Below, piece by piece: positions 29,866-40,247 of a DNA stretch of 64,000 bases. A model generated the notes under the pieces. That model saw nothing but the letters and a program-made list of their open reading frames with translations. It searched no databases and was not told the DNA's origin. Both the position numbers and the translations under genes were made by a program. The stretch's first letter is position 1, and each line of letters opens with the position of its first letter. The DNA is from Siminovitchia acidinfaciens. Lineage in GTDB: Bacteria > Bacillota > Bacilli > Bacillales > Bacillaceae_C. The stretch spans positions 1 through 64,000 of the forward strand of contig NZ_QYTV02000011.1 of assembly GCF_003605385.1 (NCBI RefSeq). The letters run 5' to 3'.

Positions 29866-31941
29866 ATGCCTAGAGAGTTCTCCTTAGAAAAGACTCGTAA
29901 TATCGGGATCATGGCACACATTGATGCCGGTAAAACAACAACAACCGAGCGCATCCTTTTCTACACAGGGCGAATCCATAAAGTGGGTGAAACTCACGAA
30001 GGTGCTTCCCAAATGGACTGGATGGAACAGGAGCAGGAACGCGGAATCACAATCACTTCTGCTGCTACAACAGCACAGTGGAAAGGATACCGTGTCAATA
30101 TCATCGATACTCCTGGTCACGTAGACTTCACAGTTGAAGTTGAACGTTCCTTGAGGGTTCTTGATGGAGCTGTTACTGTGCTTGATGCGCAATCAGGCGT
30201 TGAGCCACAAACTGAAACAGTATGGCGCCAAGCAACAACTTACGGAGTTCCACGTATTGTATTCGTTAATAAAATGGATAAGATCGGTGCGGACTTCTTG
30301 TATGCCGTTAAAACACTTCATGATCGCTTGGATGCCAATGCGCATCCAGTCCAGCTTCCAATCGGCGCGGAAGACACATTCAGAGGTGTCATTGACCTCG
30401 TTGAAATGAAAGCCTGGATCTATGAAGGCGACGTGTTGGATGCTACTGAATCAGAGATTCCGGAAGATCTTCAAGATCAAGCGGAAGAGCTGCGTGCAAG
30501 CTTAATTGAAGCTGTTGCAGACTTTGATGAAGAGCTTATGATGAAATATCTTGAAGGCGAAGAAATCTCCAATGAAGAGCTTAAAGCAGCAATCCGTGCA
30601 GCTACATTAAGAGTTGAGTTCTACCCAGTATTGTGTGGAACTGCTTTTAAAAACAAAGGTGTACAGCCTGTGCTCGATGCAGTTGTTGACTATTTGCCGG
30701 CACCGACAGATATTGAAGCAATTAAAGGAATCGTTCCTGGAACAGATGAAGAAATTGAGCGTCATGCTGACGATAAAGAGCCATTCTCTGCTCTTGCGTT
30801 TAAAGTAATGACTGACCCGTACGTTGGTCGCTTGACTTTCTTCCGCGTATATTCAGGTACTCTTGAATCCGGTTCTTACGTTCAAAACTCTACTAAAGGT
30901 AAGCGTGAAAGAATCGGTCGTATCCTTCAAATGCATGCGAACCACCGTGAGGAAATCAGCACTGCATACAGTGGGGATATTGCTGCGGCGGTTGGATTGA
31001 AAGATACAGGTACAGGTGACACACTCTGTGACGAAAAGAATCTTGTTATTCTTGAATCCATGGAATTCCCTGAGCCGGTTATTTCAGTCGCTATCGAACC
31101 AAAATCAAAAGCGGACCAAGATAAAATGGGTACGGCACTTGCGAAATTGCAAGAGGAAGACCCAACGTTCCGTGCAGAAACAAACCCTGAAACTGGGCAA
31201 GTTGTTATCTCGGGGATGGGTGAACTTCACCTTGATATTCTTGTTGACCGCCTCAAACGTGAGTTTAAAGTTGAAGCAAACGTTGGTGCGCCACAGGTTT
31301 CTTATCGTGAAACATTCCGTGCTGCTGCTCAGGTAGAAGGTAAGTTTGTTCGTCAATCAGGTGGACGCGGACAATTCGGACACGTTTGGATTGAATTCTC
31401 TCCAAATGAAGAAGGAAAAGGCTTTGAATTCGAAAATGCGATTGTCGGTGGGGTTGTTCCTCGTGAATACATCCCGGCTGTACAAGCAGGTTTGGAAGAT
31501 TCAATGGCTAACGGCGTCATCGCAGGATACCCACTAATTGACGTAAAAGCGAAATTGTATGACGGTTCATACCATGATGTTGACTCAAGTGAGATGGCAT
31601 TTAAAATTGCTGCATCCCTTGCATTAAGAAATGCAGCAAAGAAATGTAATCCTGTACTGCTCGAGCCACTCATGAAAGTTGAAGTCGTTGTTCCTGAAGA
31701 GTATCTTGGTGATACGATGGGTGACATCACTTCACGCCGTGGACGCGTAGAAGGAATGGAAGCAAGAGGAAACGCACAAGTGGTTAAAGCTTTTGTCCCT
31801 CTTTCTGAAATGTTCGGTTACGCGACATCTCTTCGCTCCAATACACAAGGACGCGGTACGTACACAATGCACTTCGATCATTACGAAGAGGTACCAAAAT
31901 CCATTGCTGAAGAGATTATCAAAAAAAATACCGGTGAATAA
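29866..31941 (+). CDS. fusA: Elongation factor G
   Basis: 691-aa translocase GTPase. G1 [10 protein letters not shown], switch II/G3 DTPGHVDF, G4 NKMD, then domains II-V. The segment [15 protein letters not shown] and the C-terminal [23 protein letters not shown] lie in domains IV-V. Start [22 protein letters not shown]. The only EF-G-like gene in the window. Confidence 0.97.
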   Translation: MPREFSLEKTRNIGIMAHIDAGKTTTTERILFYTGRIHKVGETHEGASQMDWMEQEQERGITITSAATTAQWKGYRVNIIDTPGHVDFTVEVERSLRVLDGAVTVLDAQSGVEPQTETVWRQATTYGVPRIVFVNKMDKIGADFLYAVKTLHDRLDANAHPVQLPIGAEDTFRGVIDLVEMKAWIYEGDVLDATESEIPEDLQDQAEELRASLIEAVADFDEELMMKYLEGEEISNEELKAAIRAATLRVEFYPVLCGTAFKNKGVQPVLDAVVDYLPAPTDIEAIKGIVPGTDEEIERHADDKEPFSALAFKVMTDPYVGRLTFFRVYSGTLESGSYVQNSTKGKRERIGRILQMHANHREEISTAYSGDIAAAVGLKDTGTGDTLCDEKNLVILESMEFPEPVISVAIEPKSKADQDKMGTALAKLQEEDPTFRAETNPETGQVVISGMGELHLDILVDRLKREFKVEANVGAPQVSYRETFRAAAQVEGKFVRQSGGRGQFGHVWIEFSPNEEGKGFEFENAIVGGVVPREYIPAVQAGLEDSMANGVIAGYPLIDVKAKLYDGSYHDVDSSEMAFKIAASLALRNAAKKCNPVLLEPLMKVEVVVPEEYLGDTMGDITSRRGRVEGMEARGNAQVVKAFVPLSEMFGYATSLRSNTQGRGTYTMHFDHYEEVPKSIAEEIIKKNTGE

Positions 31942-31970
31942 TTGATTTTATTCCGGCTATCAAGTATAAC
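31942..31970 (+). promoter_or_regulatory. tuf promoter
   Basis: -35 TTGATT (31942-31947) directly after the fusA stop, 17-bp spacer, -10 TATAAC (31965-31970). This would give extra transcription of tuf beyond the str operon. Confidence 0.6.
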
Positions 31971-31993
31971 TACTAATAGATGATATCTGGGCG

Positions 31994-32028
31994 GCTTTAA
32001 AGTGAGGAAGAATATCCTCCTTTGAAGC
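31994..32028 (+). other. Long hairpin in the tuf leader
   Basis: GGCTTTAAAGTGAGGA (31993-32008) pairs with TCCTCCTTTGAAGC (32015-32028), giving about 14 bp with one mismatch and one wobble. An overlapping alternative pairs AAGTGAG (32000-32006) with CTCACTT (32030-32036). It is followed by an AT-rich tract before the ribosome site, so it may be a stabiliser or attenuator. Confidence 0.55.
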
Positions 32029-32074
32029 GCTCACTTATACTTAATATTTTTTTAAATTAAAGGAGGATTTCCTA

Positions 32075-33262
32075 ATGGGTAAGGAAAAATTTGATCGTTC
32101 CAAAGAACATGCGAATATTGGTACACTAGGTCACGTTGACCATGGTAAAACTACATTGACTGCTGCTATTGCAACAGTTCTAGCAAAAAAAATGGGTGGA
32201 GAAGCTAAGTCTTATGACCAAGTTGATAACGCGCCAGAAGAAAAAGAGCGTGGAATCACAATCTCTACTTCTCACATCGAGTATGAAACTGAAAAGCGTC
32301 ACTATGCGCACGTTGACTGCCCAGGACACGCTGACTACGTTAAAAACATGATCACAGGTGCTGCGCAAATGGACGGAGCAATCCTAGTTGTATCTGCTGC
32401 TGACGGCCCGATGCCACAAACTCGTGAGCATATCCTTCTTTCCCGTCAAGTAGGTGTACCTCACTTCGTAGTATTCATGAACAAATGTGATATGGTTGAC
32501 GACGAGGAGCTTCTTGAGTTGGTAGAAATGGAGATCCGTGATCTTCTTTCTGAATATGATTTCCCTGGCGATGACGTTCCAGTTATCAAAGGTTCTGCTC
32601 TTAAAGCTCTTGAAGGAGAAGCTGAGTGGGAAGAAAAAATCATCGAATTGATGGACGCTGTTGACGAGTACATCCCAACTCCAGAGCGTGACACTGAAAA
32701 GCCATTCATGATGCCTGTTGAGGACGTATTCTCAATCACAGGACGTGGAACAGTTGCTACAGGACGTGTTGAGCGTGGACAAGTTAAAGTTGGTGAAGAA
32801 GTAGAAATCATCGGTCTTCAAGAAGAAAGCAAAAAAGTAGTTGTTACTGGAGTAGAAATGTTCCGTAAGCTTCTTGATTATGCAGAAGCTGGAGACAACA
32901 TCGGTGCACTCCTTCGTGGTGTTGCGCGTGAAGATATCCAACGTGGTCAAGTTTTGGCTAAACCGGGTACTATTACTCCACACACTAAATTTACATCTGA
33001 AGTTTATGTTCTTTCAAAAGAAGAAGGTGGACGTCACACTCCATTCTTCACTAACTACCGCCCACAGTTCTACTTCCGTACAACTGACGTAACTGGTATC
33101 TGCAACCTTCCTGAAGGTGTAGAAATGGTTATGCCTGGTGACAACGTAGAAATGACAGTAGAACTTATCTCCCCAATCGCGATTGAAGAAGGAACTAAAT
33201 TCTCAATCCGTGAAGGTGGACGTACAGTAGGCGCTGGCGTTGTAGCTTCTATCCAAAAATAA
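32075..33262 (+). CDS. tuf: Elongation factor Tu
   Basis: 395-aa GTPase delivering aminoacyl-tRNA. G1 [11 protein letters not shown]3 [13 protein letters not shown]4 NKCDMVD, G5 GSALKALEG; domain III ends [11 protein letters not shown]. Strong codon bias (GTA/GTT, CGT). AAAGGAGG upstream. In Bacillus it is followed closely by the S10 operon; here the order is interrupted by a repeat array and a metal transporter. Confidence 0.97.
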   Translation: MGKEKFDRSKEHANIGTLGHVDHGKTTLTAAIATVLAKKMGGEAKSYDQVDNAPEEKERGITISTSHIEYETEKRHYAHVDCPGHADYVKNMITGAAQMDGAILVVSAADGPMPQTREHILLSRQVGVPHFVVFMNKCDMVDDEELLELVEMEIRDLLSEYDFPGDDVPVIKGSALKALEGEAEWEEKIIELMDAVDEYIPTPERDTEKPFMMPVEDVFSITGRGTVATGRVERGQVKVGEEVEIIGLQEESKKVVVTGVEMFRKLLDYAEAGDNIGALLRGVAREDIQRGQVLAKPGTITPHTKFTSEVYVLSKEEGGRHTPFFTNYRPQFYFRTTDVTGICNLPEGVEMVMPGDNVEMTVELISPIAIEEGTKFSIREGGRTVGAGVVASIQK

Positions 33263-33296
33263 TAAAGCTTTAAAACAGTGCACTTTTAAAGCAGGA

Positions 33297-33326
33297 CGCG
33301 CAGAGATTTCTCTGCGCGTTTTCTTT
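33297..33326 (+). terminator. tuf terminator
   Basis: CGCGCAGAGA (33297-33306) and TCTCTGCGCG (33309-33318) form a perfect 10-bp stem with a 2-nt gap, followed by TTTTCTTT. Confidence 0.92.
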
Positions 33327-33334
33327 ATTAAAAG

Positions 33335-33355
33335 AGCCCGGTTATTGACCGGGCT
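33335..33355 (-). terminator. Minus-strand hairpin facing tuf
   Basis: AGCCCGGT (33335-33342) and ACCGGGCT (33348-33355) form a perfect 8-bp stem. On the minus strand it is followed by CTTTTAATAAAG, so it may stop transcription coming from the manganese transporter side. Confidence 0.55.
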
Positions 33356-33436
33356 TGGAGAGCTAGAAAAAAAGGCCTGACTATGGCACCCGAGCAGGGG
33401 ATCATAGCCTCTTGCTTCGCAAGGAGTAACTCCAAA

Positions 33437-33790
33437 TCGTGCCTGTGTGTTTTTGGTTTCGCCGCTTCTTCGGTAACGAATCCCTCTCATTCGTGCCCGT
33501 GTTTTCGGTTTCACCGCTTCTTCGGTAACGAATCTCTCTCATTCATGCCCGTGTTTTCGGTTTCGCCGCTTCTTCGGTAACGAATCTCCCTCATTCATGC
33601 CCGTGTTTTCGGTTTCGCCGCTTCTTCGGTAACGAATCCCTCTCATTCGTGCCCGTGTTTTCGGTTTCACCGCTTCTTCGGTAACGAATCCTCTCATTCT
33701 TGCCCGTAATTTCGGTTTCACCGCTTCTTCGGTAACGAATCTCTCTCATTCTTGCCCGTGATCCCGGTTTCACCGCTTCTTCAGTAACGA
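33437..33790. repeat. 52-bp tandem repeat array, about 7 units
   Basis: Units share CGGTTTCACCGCTTCTTCGG followed by TAACGAAT, a CTCTCATTC tract and GCCCGTGT. The GGTAACGAAT landmark occurs at 33472, 33524, 33576, 33628, 33680, 33731 and (as AGTAACGA) 33783, a period of 52 bp with one 51-bp unit. Each unit has two small stems: CGGT-TTC-RCCG and TTCG-GTAA-CGAA. The period is not a multiple of three, and open frames on the minus strand are a by-product. Confidence 0.93.
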
Positions 33791-34019
33791 GCGCCAAGTT
33801 TATTTAACTATTGCTTGGAAAAGGCCATAAAACTATTAATGTGCGCAAACAGCTTAATCAACTGGAAATTTAGGAGCCGCCCGGAAAATGCTTACCACAC
33901 GAGATAGGGGAAAGGCTGCCATCTAACGCCATTAAGGTTTGAGTTATGTCGAAACGGATAGGCAAAGAGAGGATGACCCAATCAATCCTAAAGATACGAA
34001 TATCAAAGCTTGAAGCCAT
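33791..34019. other. Intergenic stretch with no supported feature
   Basis: No gene, RNA or clear signal is seen between the repeat array and the minus-strand terminator. A short minus-strand reading frame here lacks a ribosome site and overlaps the terminator. Confidence 0.5.
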
Positions 34020-34020
34020 T

Positions 34021-34056
34021 AAAAATAGACTCCCGGCAACCACGCTGCTGGGAGTC
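34021..34056 (-). terminator. Terminator of the manganese transporter operon
   Basis: On the minus strand GACTCCC (34056-34050) pairs with GGGAGTC (34034-34028), extended by AGCAGCG/GGTTGCC bases, followed by TATTTTTAA. It begins 5 nt after the stop codon of the binding-protein gene. Confidence 0.88.
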
Positions 34057-34061
34057 TTCAC

Positions 34062-35006
34062 TTACTTGCTTAATTCATCATGAATCAGGTTAATATTGTA
34101 ATTCAAATACTTCACATACGTATCCACTTCATCACCGGGTTTTCCAATTTCGTCGGAGTAAATAGGTTTCTTTGAAAAAGGAATGCCGGTTTCTTTTGAA
34201 ACAGTCTCCATTGGACGAGGATCAACATTGGACTCGATAAATAATACCGGCACATTATGTTCCTTAATGAAGCTGACCAGTGACTTAATTTGTTTAGGAG
34301 ATCCGTTTTCTTCCGTATCGACTGCCCAGATATATCCTTCTTTTAATCCGTAGTGGTCTGTCATGTATTGGAACGCCCGCTCGCTTGTTACAAGGATGCG
34401 TTTTTCTTCAGGAATGTCATTAATTTTATCCGCATATTCCTTATCAATTTCTTTCAGTCTGTTGATATATTTATTTGCCCGTTCCTTGTAACTTTCCTTA
34501 CGCTCTGGATCTTTCTCCATAAATGCGTCCCGCATGTCTTCAGCCATTTTGATGCCAACTGCCGGGTCAATAAATGCATGGGGATTGATTTCTTCTTCTT
34601 TGCCATCTTCGGTGCTTATATACATTGGCTCAACCCGTTCAGTCAAACTATAAATATTCTCTTCTTTCTGTCCGACTGAATCTACCATTTTAAAGAACCA
34701 GCCTTTTTTTCCACCTTCGAGATTCAAGCCGTTGTAAAAAAGGATATCCGCATCCGTAGCTTTTTTGATATCTTCAGGCAGAGGTTCATATTCATGCGGG
34801 TCGGTTCCCGTAGGGACCAAGTTGTGAATTTCCACATCGTCTCCGCCGATTTCTCTTGCGAGGTCTTCAATAATTGTAAAAGAGGTGACGACTTTCAGTG
34901 TATTATCTTTTCCAGAAGCGTTTCCTTCGTGATCTTCACTTTTACCACAGGCAGCGAGTAACAAAACTGCAAGCCCGGTTGTAAAAATCCTCTTCACTAA
35001 TCTCAA
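34062..35006 (-). CDS. mntC: Manganese-binding lipoprotein of ABC transporter (cluster A-I)
   Basis: 314-aa extracellular solute-binding protein. Lipobox LLAAC, lipid-modified Cys20. The four metal ligands of the family are visible: His71 (TGTDPHEYEP), His143 (INPHAFID), Glu209 (VTSERAFQY) and Asp285 (YSDEIG). A Glu in the third position marks manganese-type proteins, whereas zinc ZnuA proteins carry a third His and a His-rich loop, absent here. Last gene of the ATPase-permease-lipoprotein operon, the order of Staphylococcus mntABC. Some start uncertainty exists upstream of MRLVKRIF. Confidence 0.9.
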   Translation of the reverse strand: MRLVKRIFTTGLAVLLLAACGKSEDHEGNASGKDNTLKVVTSFTIIEDLAREIGGDDVEIHNLVPTGTDPHEYEPLPEDIKKATDADILFYNGLNLEGGKKGWFFKMVDSVGQKEENIYSLTERVEPMYISTEDGKEEEINPHAFIDPAVGIKMAEDMRDAFMEKDPERKESYKERANKYINRLKEIDKEYADKINDIPEEKRILVTSERAFQYMTDHYGLKEGYIWAVDTEENGSPKQIKSLVSFIKEHNVPVLFIESNVDPRPMETVSKETGIPFSKKPIYSDEIGKPGDEVDTYVKYLNYNINLIHDELSK

Positions 35007-35031
35007 TTCATTTCACCTGCCTTTTTTAAAA

Positions 35032-35895
35032 TTAGGCGCCATGCACCCTTGCTTTTTTTTCATTTGATTTTAACATCTTCCACAAAATGCCCTGCTTAGG
35101 CGAGAAAATAAAAGCGACTGCAAAAATAGCTGTAGTTGCCAAGGCAATGACAGGCCCTGAAGGCAAGTTATAGACAAAGCTGAAGTAAAGTCCAATAATT
35201 GAAGAGAGTGCACCAAAGACAGATGCCAAAACAATCATCGTAGACAACCGGTTTGTTAAAAGATAAGCGGTTGAAGCCGGTGTGATCAGCATGGAGACTA
35301 CAAGGATGACGCCTACCGTTTGTAATGAGGCGACAGTGACGAGAGTCAGCAGGACCATGATGCCGTAATGGATCAGGCGCGTTTTCAGTCCATATGCCGC
35401 AGCCATGGTCTCATCGAAGCTGGAGATGAGCAGTTCCTTATAAAATAAAACAACGGCCACTATTACAATACTTCCGATAACTAATGTAAGCCACATATCG
35501 GAAGAACGGACGGAAATGACATTCCCAAAGAGGATCTGCGTCAAATCTGTCGCGCTTTTAGCTTTTGTAATTAAGATGATACCCAAGGCGAACATTGCTG
35601 AAAAAACGAGCCCGATGGAGGAGTCATTTTTCACACGGCTGTTTTGACTGATCATGCCAATCCCGAGAGAAGTTAGTACACCGGTTACGACAGCTCCATA
35701 AAAATAGTTGATGCCCAGCATGTAAGAAATCGCAACACCGGGAAGAACGGCATGAGAGATGGCGTCTCCCATAAGTGCCATCCCACGTAAAATGATGAAG
35801 CTGCCAATCACGCCGCAGATGATTCCAACCATAACTGAAGTGATTAGCGCCTTCTGTAAGAAACCATACGTCATCAAATCATTAATGAACTCCAT
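35032..35895 (-). CDS. mntB: Manganese ABC transporter permease (ABC-3 family)
   Basis: 287-aa integral membrane protein with about eight to nine hydrophobic segments, typical of zinc/manganese ABC-3 permeases. The cytoplasmic coupling region DETMAAAYGLKTRLIHYGIM and the segment GDAISHAVLPGVAISYMLG are the family's conserved parts. Start overlaps the ATPase stop by 1 nt. Metal specificity is inferred from the binding protein and the operator, not from this sequence. Confidence 0.92.
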   Translation of the reverse strand: MEFINDLMTYGFLQKALITSVMVGIICGVIGSFIILRGMALMGDAISHAVLPGVAISYMLGINYFYGAVVTGVLTSLGIGMISQNSRVKNDSSIGLVFSAMFALGIILITKAKSATDLTQILFGNVISVRSSDMWLTLVIGSIVIVAVVLFYKELLISSFDETMAAAYGLKTRLIHYGIMVLLTLVTVASLQTVGVILVVSMLITPASTAYLLTNRLSTMIVLASVFGALSSIIGLYFSFVYNLPSGPVIALATTAIFAVAFIFSPKQGILWKMLKSNEKKARVHGA

Positions 35896-36641
35896 TACAC
35901 TCCTACCCCCAGACTCCCAAGCATCTTGAGGGGTGCTTTATATGCGACCTGCATCAATTCAGGGCGGAAAACACGTTCAACAGGTCCGGCACCAATAAGC
36001 TCCTTATTGATGAGGATGAGGTCATCAAAGTAGCTTTCCACCTTTGTCAAGTCATGGTGGACAACGAACACTGTTTTCCCATCGTCTCTCAGGCCTTTTA
36101 ATATTTTAATGATGACTTCCTCGCTGGCAACGTCAATTCCGACAAAGGGTTCATCAAGAAAAAACAGCTCCGCATTCTGGGCAAGGGATCTTGCAAGAAA
36201 TACACGCTGCTGCTGGCCTCCGGACAACTCGCCTATCTGACTATCCGCAAACTCTTCCATTCCCACTTTTGCTAGGCACTCCATTGCCCATTCCTTGTCT
36301 TTCTTTGTTGGACGGTGGAAAAGGCCGAGCTTGGGATAGGTGCCTAAAAGGACGGTATCTTTAACGATAATTGGAAAATCCCAATCAATGTTCGATCGCT
36401 GCGGAACATAGGCAATCCGCTTCCGCATGTCCTGAATTGGCTTTCCATCCACTTCGATTCCTCCGTTGTCCTTAGGAATCAGTCCCAGCATCGCTTTCAT
36501 CATCGTTGATTTTCCGGCGCCGTTTGGCCCGATAATGCCGATCAGTTTACCTGTATCAATGGTGAAATTGATATCATGAAGCACTTCGTTTCCATGATAG
36601 GAAACATAAAGATCGCTGACCGTTAAACTCTTTTTGCTCAT
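35895..36641 (-). CDS. mntA: Manganese ABC transporter ATP-binding protein
   Basis: 248 aa. Walker A GPNGAGKST, signature LSGGQQQRV, Walker B LFFLDEPFVG, and switch His in VVHHDLTKV. First gene of the minus-strand operon, about 80-110 bp downstream of a sigma-A promoter with an MntR-type operator. It should be expressed when Mn(II) is scarce. Confidence 0.93.
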   Translation of the reverse strand: MSKKSLTVSDLYVSYHGNEVLHDINFTIDTGKLIGIIGPNGAGKSTMMKAMLGLIPKDNGGIEVDGKPIQDMRKRIAYVPQRSNIDWDFPIIVKDTVLLGTYPKLGLFHRPTKKDKEWAMECLAKVGMEEFADSQIGELSGGQQQRVFLARSLAQNAELFFLDEPFVGIDVASEEVIIKILKGLRDDGKTVFVVHHDLTKVESYFDDLILINKELIGAGPVERVFRPELMQVAYKAPLKMLGSLGVGV

Positions 36642-36719
36642 GCATATTCACCTTCTTTTCCATAACGGTTTTTTTAGTTTTAAATAAGCCGACTTCCAAA
36701 AATTGCCCCCATGACAAAG

Positions 36720-36774
36720 AGTTGCCCTAAGGAAACTTATTAACCATAATATACAAACCAAACTGTTTTGTAAA
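36720..36774 (-). promoter_or_regulatory. mnt operon promoter with MntR-type operator
   Basis: Read on the minus strand: -35 TTTACA (36774-36769), 17-bp spacer, -10 TATTAT (36751-36746), then AGTTTCCTTAGGGCAACT at 36737-36720. The plus-strand form GTTGCCCTAAGGAAAC differs at two positions from the Bacillus MntR box (TTTGCCTTAAGGAAAC, from memory). The box covers the expected start site, consistent with manganese-dependent repression. Confidence 0.88.
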
Positions 36775-36867
36775 CACTTTTTAGATAAAAAAATATGGAA
36801 AGAAAAACTATGAAATATATGTTCTATTAAAGACCAAACCCATAAATAAAGAAGGAAAAACTTCTGG

Positions 36868-36896
36868 TTGAAAAATTGCTGGAGCACCTGTATAAT
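36868..36896 (+). promoter_or_regulatory. S10 operon promoter, upstream
   Basis: -35 TTGAAA (36868-36873), 17-bp spacer, -10 TATAAT (36891-36896). It diverges from the mnt promoter about 95 bp away. Confidence 0.75.
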
Positions 36897-36935
36897 GAAA
36901 CAGTCAAATTTAAAGGCATTATTTCGTGATTGTTA

Positions 36936-36964
36936 TTGCAATGGTTATCCATTGTATGTATAAT
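36936..36964 (+). promoter_or_regulatory. S10 operon promoter, downstream
   Basis: -35 TTGCAA (36936-36941), 17-bp spacer, -10 TATAAT (36959-36964), with another TATAAT at 36966. Together with the promoter at 36868 this gives tandem promoters for the S10-spc-alpha cluster. The leader to rpsJ is about 130 nt and includes CCACACTC-type inverted segments. Confidence 0.82.
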
Positions 36965-36993
36965 GTATAATGTTGGTCATTTGACAGCAATGA

Positions 36994-37407
<414 letters not shown>

Positions 37408-37444
37408 TTTAAATATTAATGAAAGAAAGCAGGAGGTGTAACTC

Positions 37445-38074
37445 ATGGCAAAAGGAATCTTAGGAAGAAAAATCGGTATGACGCAGATTTTTGCTGAAGA
37501 CGGACAATTGCTCCCGGTAACAGTGATTGAGGCTGCTCCAAACGTGGTTCTTCAAAAGAAAACCGTTGAAACGGACGGATACGAAGCTGTTCAAATCGGT
37601 TTTGAAGACAAGCGCGAGAAGCTTGCCAACAAACCTGAAAAAGGGCATGTTGCAAAAGCAGAAACTGCACCTAAGCGCTTCGTACGTGAGTTGAAAAACG
37701 TTAATCTAGATGAATATGAAGTTGGTCAAGAGATCAAGGTTGATATTTTCGCAGAAGGCGATGTAGTGGATGTAACAGGAATTTCCAAAGGGAAAGGTTT
37801 CCAAGGTGTTATTAAACGTCACGGCCAATCCCGCGGACCAATGTCCCACGGTTCCCACTTCCACCGCAGCCCTGGTTCAATGGGACCAGTTGACCCTGCC
37901 CGCGTATTCAAACAAAAGAAATTACCGGGACAAATGGGTGGACAGAAGATTACCGTTCAAAATCTTCAAATCGTTAAGGTTGATGCGGAACGCAATCTTA
38001 TCCTAGTTAAAGGAAATGTTCCTGGACCGAGAAAAGCAATGCTTGAAATCAAAACAGGAATTAAAGTGAAATAA
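37445..38074 (+). CDS. rplC: 50S ribosomal protein L3
   Basis: 209 aa, early-assembly protein near the peptidyl transferase centre. The conserved internal loop is [15 protein letters not shown] and the Gln-methylation region [12 protein letters not shown]. Begins [16 protein letters not shown], after GCAGGAGGTG. Confidence 0.97.
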   Translation: MAKGILGRKIGMTQIFAEDGQLLPVTVIEAAPNVVLQKKTVETDGYEAVQIGFEDKREKLANKPEKGHVAKAETAPKRFVRELKNVNLDEYEVGQEIKVDIFAEGDVVDVTGISKGKGFQGVIKRHGQSRGPMSHGSHFHRSPGSMGPVDPARVFKQKKLPGQMGGQKITVQNLQIVKVDAERNLILVKGNVPGPRKAMLEIKTGIKVK

Positions 38075-38103
38075 ATATTTTCGCAAAGAAAGGAGGAAAT
38101 GAA

Positions 38104-38727
38104 ATGCCAAAAGTAGCCGTATATAATCAAGAAGGTTCAAAAGCCGGAGAAGTGGAGCTTAACGAATCCATCTTCGGAATCGAACCAAACAACCATGTAT
38201 TATTTGAAGCGATTGTAATGCAGCAAGCTTCATTGAGACAAGGTACATCTAAAGTAAAAACACGTTCAGAAGTGCGCGGCGGCGGACGCAAGCCATGGCG
38301 CCAAAAAGGCACAGGCCGAGCTCGTCAAGGATCTATCCGCTCACCACAATGGCGCGGCGGTGGTACGGTATTCGGACCGGTTCCACGCAGCTACAGCTAC
38401 AAAATGCCTAAAAAAGTACGCCGTTTGGCTATCAAATCTGCTTTGTCTTCCAAAGCATTGGAGCAAAGCATCCTCGTTCTAGAAGCATTATCTTTTGATG
38501 CTCCTAAGACAAAAGAATTTGCCAAGGTTTTGAAAAACCTTCCGGTCGGCAAAAAGGCGTTATTCATCACTGATGTTCCAGAAGAAAATGTTGCACTTTC
38601 TGCAAGAAACATTCCTGGAGTCACAGTAATCGATGCTAACAACCTCAACGTACTTGATGTTGTAGGTCATGAAACATTGATCTTGACGAAAGCCGCAGTT
38701 GAAAAAGTGGAGGAGGTGCTCGGGTAA
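38104..38727 (+). CDS. rplD: 50S ribosomal protein L4
   Basis: 207 aa. The long tunnel-lining loop with [19 protein letters not shown] is intact, including the macrolide-relevant basic residues. In enterics L4 represses this operon; whether that applies here cannot be seen. It overlaps rplW by 1 nt. Confidence 0.97.
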   Translation: MPKVAVYNQEGSKAGEVELNESIFGIEPNNHVLFEAIVMQQASLRQGTSKVKTRSEVRGGGRKPWRQKGTGRARQGSIRSPQWRGGGTVFGPVPRSYSYKMPKKVRRLAIKSALSSKALEQSILVLEALSFDAPKTKEFAKVLKNLPVGKKALFITDVPEENVALSARNIPGVTVIDANNLNVLDVVGHETLILTKAAVEKVEEVLG

Positions 38728-39011
38728 TGGATGCACGTGACGTTATTAAGCGCCCCGTAATCACAGAGCGTTCCATGGATTTGACAGCTGACAAGAAATA
38801 TACTTTCGAGGTTGACGTCAGAGCCAACAAAACGCAGGTGAAAGACGCAGTCGAAAGCATTTTTGATGTAAAAGTTGAAAAAGTCAACGTTATGAATTAC
38901 AAAGGTAAATTCAAACGCATGGGCCGTTTTGGTGGCTATACAAACAAACGCCGCAAAGCAGTGGTCACTTTGACTGAAGACAGCAAAGAAATCGAGTTCT
39001 TCGAAGTTTAA
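38727..39011 (+). CDS. rplW: 50S ribosomal protein L23
   Basis: 94 aa at the tunnel exit, docking site for trigger factor and SRP. Contains the family signature [13 protein letters not shown] and [18 protein letters not shown]. Its start overlaps the rplD stop (TAATG), with GGAGGTG inside the rplD end. Confidence 0.97.
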   Translation: MDARDVIKRPVITERSMDLTADKKYTFEVDVRANKTQVKDAVESIFDVKVEKVNVMNYKGKFKRMGRFGGYTNKRRKAVVTLTEDSKEIEFFEV

Positions 39012-39056
39012 TCAATAAATCAATAATCTTTTAATAAAAGCAGAGGAGGGAAAAAA

Positions 39057-39890
39057 ATGGCGATCAAAAAATACAAACCTACCTCCAACGGTCGACGCGG
39101 TATGACAAGCTTGGACTTCTCCGAAATCACAACTGATAAGCCGGAAAAAACATTGCTTGCGCCTATTCACAGAACAGGCGGCCGTAACAGCCAAGGTAGG
39201 ACTACAGTTCGTCATCGCGGTGGCGGTCACAAACGTCAATATCGTATTATCGATTTCAAACGCAACAAAGATGGTATACCCGGACGCGTTGCTACTATCG
39301 AATACGATCCAAACCGTTCCGCAAACATTGCTTTGATCCACTATGTAGATGGTGAAAAGCGTTATATTCTTGCTCCAAAAAACCTTAAAGTAGGTATGGA
39401 AATCATGTCCGGCCCTGAGGCTGACATCAAAGTGGGTAACGCATTGCCGCTTTCTTCCATTCCAGTGGGTACAGTTGTACACAATATCGAGTTGAAACCT
39501 GGCAAAGGCGGTCAGCTCATTCGTTCTGCAGGAACTTCAGCGCAAGTTCTTGGTAAAGAAGGTACAAAATATGTTCTTGTTCGCTTGAACTCCGGCGAAG
39601 TACGTATGATCCTTGCTACGTGCCGCGCAACAGTTGGTGAAGTGGGCAACGAGCAGCATGAGCTTGTAACAATCGGTAAAGCCGGCCGTTCACGCTGGTT
39701 GGGCAGACGTCCTCACGTTCGTGGTTCCGTTAAGAACCCTAACGACCATCCACATGGTGGGGGAGAAGGAAGAACTCCTATCGGACGCAAATCTCCTGTT
39801 ACTCCTTGGGGTAAGCCGACAATCGGTTACAAGACAAGGAAGAAAACAAACAAGTCGGATAAATTTATCGTGCGTCGCCGCAAAAAATAA
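39057..39890 (+). CDS. rplB: 50S ribosomal protein L2
   Basis: 277 aa, required for subunit association and peptidyl transfer. The conserved C-terminal [13 protein letters not shown] holds the histidine near the peptidyl transferase centre; [19 protein letters not shown] is in the N-terminal extension. Start [14 protein letters not shown] after GGAGGG. Confidence 0.97.
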   Translation: MAIKKYKPTSNGRRGMTSLDFSEITTDKPEKTLLAPIHRTGGRNSQGRTTVRHRGGGHKRQYRIIDFKRNKDGIPGRVATIEYDPNRSANIALIHYVDGEKRYILAPKNLKVGMEIMSGPEADIKVGNALPLSSIPVGTVVHNIELKPGKGGQLIRSAGTSAQVLGKEGTKYVLVRLNSGEVRMILATCRATVGEVGNEQHELVTIGKAGRSRWLGRRPHVRGSVKNPNDHPHGGGEGRTPIGRKSPVTPWGKPTIGYKTRKKTNKSDKFIVRRRKK

Positions 39891-39950
39891 CGAGGTTGTC
39901 CTACGGTTCTTTTACCGGACCGTAGCGCAATCACGAAGGGAGGTACCAGC

Positions 39951-40229
39951 ATGGGTCGCAGCCTGAAAAAAGGACCTTTTGTAGATGAGCATTTAATGAA
40001 AAAAGTTGAGAACTTGAATGAGACAGACAAAAAGCAGGTAATTAAAACTTGGTCTCGCCGTTCAACAATCTTCCCGGCGTTTGTCGGACACACAATCGCA
40101 GTCTATGATGGACGCAAACATGTTCCGGTTTACATCAGTGAAGACATGGTTGGCCATAAGCTCGGCGAATTCGCGCCATCTCGTACTTATAGAGGTCATG
40201 CCGCAGATGACAAAAAAACAAGACGCTAA
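39951..40229 (+). CDS. rpsS: 30S ribosomal protein S19
   Basis: 92-aa 30S head protein. Starts [18 protein letters not shown] and holds [20 protein letters not shown], the S19 signature. GGGAGG lies before ATG 39951. Confidence 0.97.
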   Translation: MGRSLKKGPFVDEHLMKKVENLNETDKKQVIKTWSRRSTIFPAFVGHTIAVYDGRKHVPVYISEDMVGHKLGEFAPSRTYRGHAADDKKTRR

Positions 40230-40247
40230 TGAGAGGAGGGCATCCTA

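Noticed and set aside
33437-33790. CRISPR array
   Set aside because: The units are contiguous 52-bp tandem copies with no variable spacers and no cas genes nearby.
33437-33797. Minus-strand reading frames with repeated RYRRSGETENT-like peptides
   Set aside because: They arise from the 52-bp tandem repeat, whose period is not a multiple of three, and have no ribosome site.
33870-34061. 63-aa minus-strand reading frame
   Set aside because: It begins inside the mnt operon terminator and lacks a ribosome site and recognisable features.
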